DNA of 64,000 bases from Trebonia sp963773105. Lineage in GTDB: Bacteria > Actinomycetota > Actinomycetes > Streptosporangiales > Streptosporangiaceae. Both the position numbers and the translations under genes were made by a program. The stretch is taken from positions 186,001 through 250,000 of the forward strand of contig CAVZAA010000005.1 of the NCBI GenBank assembly GCA_963773105.1. Reading direction: 5' to 3'. The notes below the pieces were generated by a model. It was given only the letters and a program-made list of their open reading frames with translations, did no database searches and was not told where the DNA came from. Shown one piece after another: positions 43,316 through 51,488 of this stretch (positions within the stretch are counted from its first letter, which is position 1; the number at the start of each line of letters is the position of its first letter).

Positions 43316-44093
43316 CGCCACGCTGGTCGAACTGCTTGCCGACGCCAGGCGCCGCGCCCCCGATCCGCCATCGCTGGACGTGGTCGTCGAGGACGCCGGA
43401 CGCCAGCGTCTAGCCGCCTATTACCTGTACAGCGCGCTGGCTGCCGAGGTGATCGGTCCCGGCGACCTGGCACCCGCGCGATGGCCGCAGGAGCTGGCCG
43501 ACCCGCTCCGGCGGCTGGATCTCACCCGGTTCGCACCCAGGACCGGCCGGGGCCTTGACGCCCAGCTGAGCCCGGCCGAGCAGGCCACCTGGCCCAGCCC
43601 GGACCGGCAGGTCAGGTTCGCGCAGCTCCTCGTCGATTTGATCAACCACGGTGCGTTCGGCCCGCTGTGCGGGGAGGCCGACCGCGTCCGGCTGGCTCGC
43701 GCCGTCGGCGGGCGAGACCTGGACCTGGAGCTCATCCAGGGCCAGCGCGTCGTCGGCACCTGTGCGGTCAAACATCACTGGGAGCTGGTCGCGCAGCACC
43801 TAGCGGGCATGCCGCTCCACAGCCAGATTGCCGAGGCAGCGCGCGGGCCGGGATCTATCCAGCGGGCGGAGCACCAGCTGCAAGAGACCGGCATCGCGCA
43901 CGCGGTCAGCGCGGGCGTCACTCTCGCCGTCAGCATTCACCCGCTCGGCGCCGCCGCCGGCCTGGGCACCCGGCTCGTCCGGGCGCGGATCCGGGCCGGG
44001 CTTGACGAGGCGGACGCGCTCGGTGCGCTCGGCGAGGAACTGCGCACCCTGCGCGCCGAGGCCGACCGCGAAGTCGGCGACCTGCGAAAATAA
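43308..44093 (+). CDS. Unknown protein of 261 residues
   Basis: The GTG at 43308 overlaps the preceding coiled-coil gene. The N-terminal half is rich in Leu/Ala/Asp (TLVELLADARRRAPDPPS). A central segment holds QVRFAQLLVDLINHGAFGPL and VGTCAVKHHWELVAQHLAGM. The C-terminal part has a weakly hydrophobic stretch (HAVSAGVTLAVSIHPLGAAA), then a helical end. I do not recognise the family. The pair is probably an operon whose 3' end faces the convergent vapBC at 44113. Confidence 0.55.
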   Translation: MPDATLVELLADARRRAPDPPSLDVVVEDAGRQRLAAYYLYSALAAEVIGPGDLAPARWPQELADPLRRLDLTRFAPRTGRGLDAQLSPAEQATWPSPDRQVRFAQLLVDLINHGAFGPLCGEADRVRLARAVGGRDLDLELIQGQRVVGTCAVKHHWELVAQHLAGMPLHSQIAEAARGPGSIQRAEHQLQETGIAHAVSAGVTLAVSIHPLGAAAGLGTRLVRARIRAGLDEADALGALGEELRTLRAEADREVGDLRK

Positions 44094-44112
44094 GCGAACA
44101 CGGCTCCGCAGA

Positions 44113-44535
44113 TCAGCTGAGTTCCCAGGGATTGATGACCTCGATTCCCGTTTCCTCGAAGTCGGCCGTGTTGCGGGTTGCCAGTTCGGCACTCAGGTCA
44201 CGGCAGATGGCTGCGATCTGAGCGTCGGCGATGCCGACGGGCCTCCCGATTCGCTCGCGGCCGGTGACGATGTCCGCGTACTGCACGGAGGAGCGCTCAT
44301 CGAAGGGAAGAACGCGGCCGTGAAAGTCTTCGGTCAGGATGTCCCGGATGATCGCTGTCAACTCTCGCTTGCGGTGGCCGTCGGGAAGCCTCGCGATGCC
44401 GTACCGCAGCTCGGCGGCCGTGATCGCGGTCGTCGCCACGTTGGAGACTGCAAGTGAGTCAAGCCACGAGAGGACGCCGGGGTCAGGTACCTGGCGGGCC
44501 AGTTCGGATATGACGTTCGTATCGAGGATGATCAC
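44113..44535 (-). CDS. vapC: PIN-domain toxin (VapC/FitB type)
   Basis: PIN-domain ribonuclease of 140 residues. ILDTNVISELARQVPDPGVL at the N-terminus carries the first catalytic Asp and the Asn-Glu typical of FitB-type toxins. AITAAELRYGIARLP has the Glu, GIADAQIAAICRDL the central Asp, and LATRNTADFEETGIEVINPW is the FitB-like C-terminus. It starts at 44535 and overlaps the antitoxin stop (ATGA). It closely resembles the toxin at 45533-45949, so the two modules probably share ancestry. Confidence 0.93.
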   Translation of the reverse strand: MIILDTNVISELARQVPDPGVLSWLDSLAVSNVATTAITAAELRYGIARLPDGHRKRELTAIIRDILTEDFHGRVLPFDERSSVQYADIVTGRERIGRPVGIADAQIAAICRDLSAELATRNTADFEETGIEVINPWELS

Positions 44536-44777
44536 AGGTCGAACTCCGCCGCGCGCGGCGGTTCGGCGGTGCGGTCGGGAAGCTCCAGATCACCCTCAAG
44601 CCCACGGAATCGGGCCCGGATACGGCTTCCGAGGCCGTGTTCGCCGTCGCTGGGCGTCAGCCGCTCCTGGAGAATGGCCCGGACCTCGGCTTCCATGGAC
44701 CGGCCATGCCGCGCAGCCTCTACGCGCAGCCGCGCATGCGTCACTGGGTCAAGGCCTCGGATCGTAAGCGTGGCCAT
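44532..44777 (-). CDS. vapB: FitA/VapB-like antitoxin
   Basis: Ribbon-helix-helix antitoxin of 81 residues. ATLTIRGLDPVTHARLRVEA and RHGRSMEAEVRAILQERL are characteristic of FitA (Arc/MetJ-like) proteins. The C-terminal tail, ending PPRAAEFDL, wraps the toxin active site. The ATG at 44777 is preferred because the beta-strand starts there, although the frame is open further upstream. First gene of the module. Confidence 0.9.
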   Translation of the reverse strand: MATLTIRGLDPVTHARLRVEAARHGRSMEAEVRAILQERLTPSDGEHGLGSRIRARFRGLEGDLELPDRTAEPPRAAEFDL

Positions 44778-44976
44778 CGCGCCTCCTTCGACTTCCTTGA
44801 CTTCAATGCCGTCGGTGCTTTCAATGCTATCGCGACCAGCACCCGATCGACAGTCCCGAGAGCGCCTCATTTAACCGGTGGAATACGAAGCGGGGTATGG
44901 TCCGTTTATGACCGGTGACCGCGCGGCAGCCCGTTGCCGGGCCGGGCCAACCCCCCGCAGATTGGAAGGTAAAGAC

Positions 44977-45414
44977 ATGCCTCTCACCGGAGAGTACGCG
45001 CCCAGCGAGTTCGATTTCGCCCGCGACCAGGTGGACCTCTACGAGCGCTCCGGCGGTACCGAGGGCACCACGAATCCCGGGGGCGAGCCCGTGATCGTGC
45101 TGACGTCGGTGGGCGCCAAGACCGGCAAGCTGCGCAAGACGCCGCTGATGCGGGTCGAGCACGACGGCGAGTATGCCGTGGTCGCGTCGCTGGGCGGCGC
45201 GCCCAAGCACCCCGTCTGGTACTACAACCTGACCGCGAACCCGCACGTGGAGCTGCAGGACGGCCCGGTCAAGAAGGACTACCAGGCCAGGGAGGTCCAC
45301 GGCGAGGAGTACGCGGCCTGGTTCGAGCGGGCCGTCGCGGCCTGGCCGGACTACGCCGAGTACCAGAAGAAGACCACCAGGACGATGCCCATCTTCGTCC
45401 TGACGCCCCAGTAG
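44977..45414 (+). CDS. Deazaflavin (F420)-dependent nitroreductase family protein
   Basis: Ddn/split-barrel protein of 145 residues. IVLTSVGAKTGKLRKTPLMR and ASLGGAPKHPVWYYNLTANP are the F420-binding signatures of the family (the Lys/Arg contacts and NPxxxYN-like segment). It probably reduces quinones or other small molecules with reduced F420; the organism should therefore make F420. The ATG at 44977 follows a good site (GGAAGG). Monocistronic. Confidence 0.92.
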   Translation: MPLTGEYAPSEFDFARDQVDLYERSGGTEGTTNPGGEPVIVLTSVGAKTGKLRKTPLMRVEHDGEYAVVASLGGAPKHPVWYYNLTANPHVELQDGPVKKDYQAREVHGEEYAAWFERAVAAWPDYAEYQKKTTRTMPIFVLTPQ

Positions 45415-45434
45415 GTGACAGTGCGGTAACCCTA

Positions 45435-45462
45435 GCGCGCGGCCGGGATTCACCGGGGATGC
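45435..45462. repeat. 28-bp dispersed repeat, copy 1
   Basis: The bases from GCGCGCGGCCGGGATTCACC through GGGGATGC are identical at 45435-45462 and 47962-47989. Just after copy 1, beyond about 30 extra bases, GCTGTCCTAACGGG matches the sequence directly following copy 2 (GCTGTCCTGACGGG). Copy 1 therefore carries an insertion, or copy 2 a deletion, relative to a longer shared element. Confidence 0.75.
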
Positions 45463-45532
45463 CGCAACATCATGCTCTACCTCGACGGCTGCTGTCCTAA
45501 CGGGCTTTGGCGATGAATCGTCCCGAGCCCGC

Positions 45533-45949
45533 CTAGACGGACCACGGATCGATGACGTCTACTCCGGTTTCCAGGAAATCTTTGACGTTCCGAGTCGCCA
45601 GGACTGCCCCATGGGCGCGGCATATGGATGCGATCTGGGCGTCGAATCCGTCGATCGGCAGCCCCAGACCGGCGCGCCGCACCTGGAGCGGGCCGAACCA
45701 GGCCGCCGCTTTGATATCAAACGGCCGAACGAGGTCACCGAACGTCGCGAAGAGATCCGTCGCGGCAGACAGCAAGCTTGCCTTCCGCCGCCCTTCCGGG
45801 AGGCGTTCGATGCCATGGCCGATCTCAGCGACCGTGATCGCCGTGGTCCCGAGTTCATCGGCGCGCAGTCCGCTAACCCACTGCCGCACCCGGTCATCGG
45901 GCTCCGGCCGCATCAGCTCGGACACTACGTTGGTGTCAAGAATTATCAT
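45533..45949 (-). CDS. vapC: PIN-domain toxin (VapC/FitB type), second module
   Basis: PIN-domain protein of 138 residues. MIILDTNVVSELMRPEPDDR holds the first Asp and the FitB-type Asn-Ser-Glu. AITVAEIGHGIERLPEG carries the Glu, and DGFDAQIASICRAHG the central Asp; LATRNVKDFLETGVDVIDPW ends the domain. The toxin start at 45949 overlaps the antitoxin by 14 bases. Same family and layout as the module at 44113-44777, 1 kb away, but diverged. Confidence 0.93.
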   Translation of the reverse strand: MIILDTNVVSELMRPEPDDRVRQWVSGLRADELGTTAITVAEIGHGIERLPEGRRKASLLSAATDLFATFGDLVRPFDIKAAAWFGPLQVRRAGLGLPIDGFDAQIASICRAHGAVLATRNVKDFLETGVDVIDPWSV

Positions 45950-46181
45950 CGGCAAACTCGACTGCTCGCGGCGCGGCACCTCGCGGCGGCAGGTCAAGCT
46001 CGACTCCGCCCAGCTCACCGAAGCGCGTCATGATCGCCTGGGCCAAATTGGGGCCTTCGTCCTGCTCGCGAACTGCATCAACAAGGATCGCGCGGACCTC
46101 CGCCTCCATCGACCTGCCGTGCCGCGCGGCCCGGATGCGGAGCAGCTCCAAAACGCGGTCATCGAGGTTCCGAATACTCAT
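45936..46181 (-). CDS. vapB: FitA/VapB-like antitoxin, second module
   Basis: Ribbon-helix-helix antitoxin of 81 residues. MSIRNLDDRVLELLRIRAAR and HGRSMEAEVRAILVDAV match FitA. The RHGRSMEAEVRAIL core is identical to that of the antitoxin at 44532, so cross-talk between the two modules is possible. The C-terminal tail PPRGAAPRAVEF would block the toxin site. It is divergent from the alcohol dehydrogenase gene. Confidence 0.9.
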   Translation of the reverse strand: MSIRNLDDRVLELLRIRAARHGRSMEAEVRAILVDAVREQDEGPNLAQAIMTRFGELGGVELDLPPRGAAPRAVEFADDNS

Positions 46182-46321
46182 GGCCGCCACCGACCTCACC
46201 CCTTCCTGCTATCAATGCTAGCAAACGTTGCCGCGGCCTGCCGCGTGTGCCGGTCTGATCTGGCCGTCCCGTGCGCGATAGGCCAGTGCCAGGGGCGATC
46301 GTCGGGGATAGCGTGGGGAGC

Positions 46322-47302
46322 ATGCGAACGGCGCGACTTTACGGGCCCGCGGACCTCCGGGTCGGGGAGGAGCCGGCGCCCGAAGTAGCAGCGGGCCAGA
46401 GTCTTGTCCGGGTCACCGCGGTTGGCATCTGCGGCTCTGACCTGCACTGGTACTCCGAAGGCGCCATCGGCGACGCCAAAATCGCGCGGCCCCTGGTGCC
46501 GGGGCACGAGGGTGCGGGCGAGATCGCGGACGGCCCGCGACGCGGGGAACGGGTCGCGATCGATCCGGCGATACCCTGCGAGCGGTGCCGGGCCTGCCGT
46601 GACGGCTACCGGAACCTCTGCTACAGCATCATCTTCTCCGGACACGGCGAGACCGACGGAATGATGCGCGAGCTCATGCCGTGGCCGTCGCACCTGCTGC
46701 ATCCGCTGCCCGAATCAGTGTCCGACGTAGGCGGCGCGATGCTTGAACCACTGGGCGTGGCGCTGTGGGCGCTGGATTTGGGGCATGTGCCGTTCGGCGG
46801 TTCGGTTGCCGTGGTCGGGGGCGGGCCGATCGGGCTGCTCCTGATCCAGCTATTGCGAGCCGCTGGCGTGTCGCGGATCGTCACGGTAGAGCCGTTGGCG
46901 CACCGGCGCGAGGCGGCGGTTAAGTGGGGTGCGGATGAGGTGGTTACGCCGCGCGATGACATCTCGGGTTACGGGGCGGACGTCGCATTCGAACTGGCCG
47001 GAAACGACGACGCCGTGCGGATTGCGCTCGAGTCCGTGCGGCCGGGCGGCCGTGTTGTCCTCGGCGGGATTCCCGACTCGGACACGACCACGTTCCGGGC
47101 GTCGCTCGCGCGGCGCAAAGGCCTGACGATCGCGATGGTGAGGCGCATGAACGAGGTCTACCCGCGCGCGATCGACTTGGCGGAGCGCGGTGTGGTGGCG
47201 CTGGACCCGCTCGTATCGTCGCGTACTCCGCTCACGGACGCTGCGCAGGCGTTCGCCGCTGCCGAGCAGCGCGCCGGACTGAAGGCGATCATCGCCCCTT
47301 AG
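46322..47302 (+). CDS. Zinc-dependent alcohol/polyol dehydrogenase (MDR family)
   Basis: Medium-chain dehydrogenase of 326 residues. Catalytic zinc: Cys in GICGSDLHWY and His-Glu in VPGHEGAGEI. Structural zinc: CERCRACRDGYRNLC. NAD fold: VAVVGGGPIGLLLIQLL. The set is typical of sorbitol, idonate or threonine dehydrogenase relatives. It is slightly short for the family because the middle loops are compact. The ATG at 46322 sits at the conserved N-terminal strand. Not in an evident operon; substrate unknown. Confidence 0.9.
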   Translation: MRTARLYGPADLRVGEEPAPEVAAGQSLVRVTAVGICGSDLHWYSEGAIGDAKIARPLVPGHEGAGEIADGPRRGERVAIDPAIPCERCRACRDGYRNLCYSIIFSGHGETDGMMRELMPWPSHLLHPLPESVSDVGGAMLEPLGVALWALDLGHVPFGGSVAVVGGGPIGLLLIQLLRAAGVSRIVTVEPLAHRREAAVKWGADEVVTPRDDISGYGADVAFELAGNDDAVRIALESVRPGGRVVLGGIPDSDTTTFRASLARRKGLTIAMVRRMNEVYPRAIDLAERGVVALDPLVSSRTPLTDAAQAFAAAEQRAGLKAIIAP

Positions 47303-47569
47303 CACTTGCTGACGGGACCGGCCAGTCGAACGGAGCCGCGGCTACCCGCACGTCCCGCCAGCGGCGTAGAAGCGGGCGCCCGCCAGGCCAACGATCTACT
47401 TCTATATCGGCGCCCACGCGGGAGTCGTGGACTGCCGCTATTCGCGATGTATCTTGAGATCGCGGGACGGTGTCTCGGACTGTCCGAGGGCACGGCGAGG
47501 CGCGGCAACGCGGTTCTGGCCAGCGGAGGATCCTGCTGCGGCATTGGCTTGGGGGAAGGCGAGGCGGCT

Positions 47570-47908
47570 ATGTTGGACGACGAAGACCGCGCCGAGATGG
47601 CCAGGAGACTGGCCGAGGGTGGCGACAGCCGGGCCGCGGCTGAGGCATTCCGCGCTATCGCGGTTGACGCGGGCGTCGATGACGACGTGCGGCTGGAGGC
47701 GGCAAGAGGTCTAGCCGAGATCGACGAGCAAGCTGCAGCAGAGGCCTCGTGGAGCATCGCGGTCGATGGCGGCGTCGACGACACGGTCCGCCTGGAGGCG
47801 GCCATGCTAGCTGCGGGCGACCGCCGGTGGGCGGCGGCGGCGTTCGGCGCTATCGCAGCCGACGAAGGCGTCGATGACGACGTCGCCTGGAGGCGGCACG
47901 AGGTCTAG
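47570..47908 (+). CDS. Alpha-helical (HEAT-like) repeat protein, truncated by a frameshift
   Basis: From the ATG at 47570 the product consists of an acidic start (LDDEDRAEMARRLAEGGDSR) and three units of about 30 residues sharing AIAVDAGVDDDVRLEAA. In the third unit GTGCG-CTGG at the DNA level has become GTCGCCTGG: one base is missing relative to unit one, so DDDVRLEAARGLAEID becomes DDDVAWRRHEV and stops at 47908. Bases beyond still encode RGLAEID-like sequence in another frame. The original gene was longer. No function known; the repeats suggest protein binding. Confidence 0.55.
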   Translation: MLDDEDRAEMARRLAEGGDSRAAAEAFRAIAVDAGVDDDVRLEAARGLAEIDEQAAAEASWSIAVDGGVDDTVRLEAAMLAAGDRRWAAAAFGAIAADEGVDDDVAWRRHEV

Positions 47909-49592
47909 CCGAGATCGACTGAATGCTTAGTACTGCTCCTTGGCGAGGTGTGGGGCTGCCTGCGCGCGGCCGGGATTCACCGGGGATGCTGTCCTGACGG
48001 GGAGGGCCGCCCGCCCACCGCTTGCGGCCGCGCTGATCACAGGCTATCCCAGTCACCCGGTCCCCGTCGGGGAGCTTGCCCGCGGGCGAGCCGCGCCCCG
48101 GCGCGTGGTAGTTCGCCACCTCGCCGTTGGACTTGAGGATCCAGTAGCCGCCAGTCGCGGGCGCGACGGCCAGCGCCGTGGCGGTTACCCCGCGGCCGGT
48201 GGCGCCCGCGGCCGAGCCGTACCACGTCGCCCCGAAGTTGTGGACGCCGCCGTTCGAGGTGAGCACCAGGTAGCCGCCCGGGGCGGCCGCGATGCCGGTC
48301 ACGGACTCGCCCCGGGGCAGTTTCCCCGCCAGCGATCCGTGCCACGGCGCGTCGTACGCCGCGACCCCTCCGTCGGACTTCAGGATCCAGTAGCCGCCGG
48401 TCGCGGGGTCGGCCGCGAGGCCGACGGCCGTCACGCCGGTGCCGAGAGTGCCGGCGGTGGAGCCGTGCCACGGCGCGCCGAAGTTGTGCACACTGCCGTT
48501 CGAGGTGAGCACCAGGTAGCCACCGTAACTGGCGGCTATCGCGGTCACCCGCTGCCCGCGGGGCACGGCGGCCAGGGACCCGCGCCAGGGAGCGTGGTAC
48601 GCGTTGACCCCGCCGTTGGACTTCAGGATCCAGTAGCCGCCGGTATCCGGGTCGGCGGCCAGGGCGACCGCCTTGACGCCCGCTCCCATCGCGCCGGCGG
48701 CGGAGCCGTACCCCGGTGCGCCGAAGCTGCGCACGCTGCCGTCGGAGGCGAGCACCTGGTAACCCTTGCCGGTGTTGCCCTGCAGGTTCACGAACGTGTA
48801 CCCGTGGCTGCGGAAGAACTTGATGATCGTGGGCAGGGCCAGCACCGTGGCCGGATCGCCGGAGGGCGCGTTGTGCATCAGCACCACGGGATGGGAAAGC
48901 GCGCCGCCTTCCTGCTCGGCCAGCTGGATGATCCGGTTGACCCAGTACGACGACGAGGAGCCGTCAGCTCTCCAGTCCTCGGTGTCCACCGACCACAGCC
49001 ATACCTTCATCCCGCGCTGCTGCGCCAGGCTGAGGGTGGTGGAGTCGTAGTCGCCGTACGGCGGCCGGAACGCGCACGGCCCAGAGCCGACAAGGTCCTC
49101 TTGCTCCGCGGTCGCGTCGTCCATCTGCGCGGCCTGCGCGGAGGGTGACAGCGAGGGCATCACGGGGTGATTCCAGGTGTGGTTACCAACCAGGTAGCCC
49201 AGGCTGGCCTCCGTGCGCACCAGGGCGGGCCTGGCGGCGGCGTTCTGGCCGATGTTGAAGAAGGTCGCGGGCACGCCGTAGGTCCTCAGGACCGAGATGA
49301 CGCCGGCGGTGGTCGGACCCGGCCCGTCGTCAAAGGTCAGCGCGACGGTCTTGCCGCTGCCGGGCGCGTAGAAATTAGGGCCGTAGGGCGCCCCGACGCA
49401 GCCGGCCGAGATCCCCGGGGACGTCACGGCCGGCGGCGCGGCCACGCGGCCGCCCGGCGTCAGCGCCGGCGGGCCGGCCGGTCCCTCGTTACCCGGCGCG
49501 GTTCCGGCGGTCGCGGGAACCGAGGCACCCAGCGCACCCGCGAGGCCAAGCGCCATCACAGCGAACAGAACGCGGAAATTGACCATGGACAT
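47850..49592 (-). CDS. Secreted polysaccharide deacetylase with C-terminal beta repeats
   Basis: NodB-type carbohydrate esterase (CE4). A signal peptide is seen at 1-30 (FAVMALGLAGALGASVPATA). Catalytic domain about 80-270: LTFDDGPGPTT (metal Asp), GNHTWNHP (metal His pair), FRPPYGDYD and VVLMHNA. Residues about 275-515 are repeats of some 46 residues with GGYWILKSNGGV, GYLVLTSNG and VHNFGAPWHGS, probably binding cell wall. The last repeat breaks off at VTGIA near 48035; the final 60 residues (CDQRGRKRWAGG onward) are unrelated. The 3' end is therefore rearranged and overlaps the convergent repeat gene by 59 bases. Confidence 0.87.
   Translation of the reverse strand: MSMVNFRVLFAVMALGLAGALGASVPATAGTAPGNEGPAGPPALTPGGRVAAPPAVTSPGISAGCVGAPYGPNFYAPGSGKTVALTFDDGPGPTTAGVISVLRTYGVPATFFNIGQNAAARPALVRTEASLGYLVGNHTWNHPVMPSLSPSAQAAQMDDATAEQEDLVGSGPCAFRPPYGDYDSTTLSLAQQRGMKVWLWSVDTEDWRADGSSSSYWVNRIIQLAEQEGGALSHPVVLMHNAPSGDPATVLALPTIIKFFRSHGYTFVNLQGNTGKGYQVLASDGSVRSFGAPGYGSAAGAMGAGVKAVALAADPDTGGYWILKSNGGVNAYHAPWRGSLAAVPRGQRVTAIAASYGGYLVLTSNGSVHNFGAPWHGSTAGTLGTGVTAVGLAADPATGGYWILKSDGGVAAYDAPWHGSLAGKLPRGESVTGIAAAPGGYLVLTSNGGVHNFGATWYGSAAGATGRGVTATALAVAPATGGYWILKSNGEVANYHAPGRGSPAGKLPDGDRVTGIACDQRGRKRWAGGPPRQDSIPGESRPRAGSPTPRQGAVLSIQSISARPRAASRRRRHRRLRRLR
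47962..47989. repeat. 28-bp dispersed repeat, copy 2
   Basis: Identical to 45435-45462 in the same orientation. It lies exactly where the deacetylase 3' end departs from its repeat pattern and just after the broken repeat gene, so it marks a rearrangement point. Confidence 0.75.
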
Positions 49593-50279
49593 AGGGGCCT
49601 TCTCCGTAAGCGGACCTACCGACCCCCGGTCCCTCCGAGGTAGTCACGCGAGGATCATAAGGCCGCGCGTGGCCGGCAGGCCGGAGACGCGCGGCGGCCT
49701 GGCCAAGTGTGGGTGTCTGGCTGCGGTTGACGCTGTTGGCTGCGCCAACGACCCGAAACGGAACCTGTCGGCTACGCCAGCGACACCAATAGGGGCTGTC
49801 GATGGCGTAGCCGACCGGCCCGAGGACCGTGTTGACGGCGAGGCCGGCGGATCAGAGTGCATGCCGTCAACGGCTTCGGCCTGCTGGACCACCGACAATG
49901 GCTGCGTGGTCAATCGCGTTCGAGCCGCCCGGCCGATCCTTCACACCTGCCACAGCCGCACGCAGCCATGTATCAGTTCTGACCACGCAGTTCATCTCCT
50001 TATCGTTTTTGACCACAAAATTCGGACAATTCGGGCATGAAAGCGGTCAGAAGTGATACGAAGACGAAAAATTGTCGAAGTGATAGGAAGCTGACCGAGG
50101 GTGCGCCTCCGGCACCCAAGGCTCGACAGTCGACACGCTGAGGGCCAGGCTCAGCGGGGCGCATGCGGCGCCGGGGGAGGTCTGCTGTTGCCAACGCTTC
50201 AATCGGGTGGGGCGGTGAAGCCAAGGGTCCGTTCGGACGAATGATCTTGCTCTTGACCTTGCCTGCGGGCAGGCGGGCA
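49593..50279. other. Non-coding region with repeats between the deacetylase and hypE
   Basis: No convincing gene in 687 bases. It contains a second palindromic element (49765-49815), a small palindrome GTTGGCTGCGCCAAC (49728-49742), and a direct repeat GAAGTGATA(C/G)GAAG at 50050-50063 and 50077-50090 enclosed by GGTCAG and CTGACC. Segments are less GC-rich than the neighbouring genes. The deacetylase promoter must lie at the left end. Confidence 0.6.
49765..49815. repeat. Palindromic repeat element, copy 2
   Basis: GTCGGCTACGCCA (49767-49779) and TGGCGTAGCCGAC (49803-49815) form a perfect 13-bp inverted repeat. Arms and loop (GACACCAATAG) match the element at 33893-34009, but this copy lacks the inner 20-bp palindrome. 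Confidence 0.75.
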
Positions 50280-51488
50280 TCAGCAGATGCGGGGCAGCGG
50301 GTCGCCGACGAGCATGTCGACGATTCGCGTCCCGCCGAAGCCGGTCTTCAGCTGGACGATGCCGGGCGGCTCGGCCGTGACGTGGCCGATGATCGCCGCC
50401 TGGGCGCCGAGCGGGTGCGCGCGCAGCGCCGCCAGCGCCCGGTCCGCCTCGGCGGCGTCGACGACGGCGACGAGCCGCCCCTCGCAGGCGACGTACATGG
50501 GGTCGATGCCGAGCAGCTCGCTGGCGCCGCGCACCTCGGCCCGGACCGGGATGTCGTCCTCGCGGACGAGCACGCCGACGTCGGCCGACTTGGCGATCTC
50601 GTTGAGTATGGTGGCGACGCCGCCCCGGGTCGCGTCGCGGAGCGCGCGGACCCCGCCGGTGGCGGCCAGCAGGGCGGCCACCAGGCCGTTGAGCGGAGCG
50701 GTATCGGACTGGACGTCCGCCTCGATGTCCAGCTCGCCTCGGGCCAGCATGATCGTGACCCCGTGGTCGCCGATCGGGCCGGACACGATGATCGCGTCGC
50801 CCGGCCGGGCCAGCGCCACCCCGACCTCGGTCGCGTCCTGGGCGATCAGGCCCACTCCGGCCGTGTTGATGTAGCAGCCGTCGGCCTTGCCCTTCTCCAC
50901 CACCTTGGTGTCGCCGGTGACGATCTGGACGCCGGCCGTCGCGGCGGCCGCCTGCATCGACTCGGTGATGCGGATCAGGTCGGCGACGGGAAAGCCCTCC
51001 TCGAGGATGAACCCGGCCGACAGGTACAGCGGGACCGCGCCGGACACCGACAGGTCGTTGACCGTGCCGTTGACGGCCAGGTCGCCGATGTTCCCGCCGG
51101 GGAAGAACAGCGGCGAGACAACGTAGGAATCGGTCGTGAACGCGAGCCGGGCGCCCGCGATGTCCAGCCGCGCCGAGTCTTCGAGCTGCTCGAGCCGGGG
51201 GTTGCGGAACGTGTCGAGGAACACCGCCTCGATCAGGGTCTGGGTCGCCTTGCCGCCCGCGCCGTGCGACATCGTGATGCGTTCTTCCCTGACCTTGGGC
51301 CGGCGGCGGCGCGCCCGGTCGATGCGGTCGAGCACCTGCTGCTCACGGTCGGCGGGCAGCGGCCGGCGGCCGGCGTCGGCGTGGTCGTGCCGGTCTCGCT
51401 CGCCCTGCTCCTCGTGCTCGCGCAGCGCCTCCGCCACCCAGCCGGCCCGGCCGCCCCCGACCGGGGTCCCGTCCTCGCCGACGCTCAT
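50280..51488 (-). CDS. hypE: Hydrogenase maturation protein HypE
   Basis: Dehydrates the carbamoyl group delivered by HypF to a thiocyanate on its own C-terminal Cys, then passes CN to iron on HypC/HypD. The protein ends in PRIC, the expected terminal Cys. ITMSHGAGGKATQTLI, FTTDSYVVSPLFFPGGNIG and DATRGGVATILNEIA are AIR-synthase-like ATP-binding motifs. It has an extra, charged N-terminal stretch of about 75 residues (GWVAEALREHEEQGERDRHD) before the normal start. The ATG at 51488 overlaps the hypD stop (ATGA). Confidence 0.95.
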   Translation of the reverse strand: MSVGEDGTPVGGGRAGWVAEALREHEEQGERDRHDHADAGRRPLPADREQQVLDRIDRARRRRPKVREERITMSHGAGGKATQTLIEAVFLDTFRNPRLEQLEDSARLDIAGARLAFTTDSYVVSPLFFPGGNIGDLAVNGTVNDLSVSGAVPLYLSAGFILEEGFPVADLIRITESMQAAAATAGVQIVTGDTKVVEKGKADGCYINTAGVGLIAQDATEVGVALARPGDAIIVSGPIGDHGVTIMLARGELDIEADVQSDTAPLNGLVAALLAATGGVRALRDATRGGVATILNEIAKSADVGVLVREDDIPVRAEVRGASELLGIDPMYVACEGRLVAVVDAAEADRALAALRAHPLGAQAAIIGHVTAEPPGIVQLKTGFGGTRIVDMLVGDPLPRIC

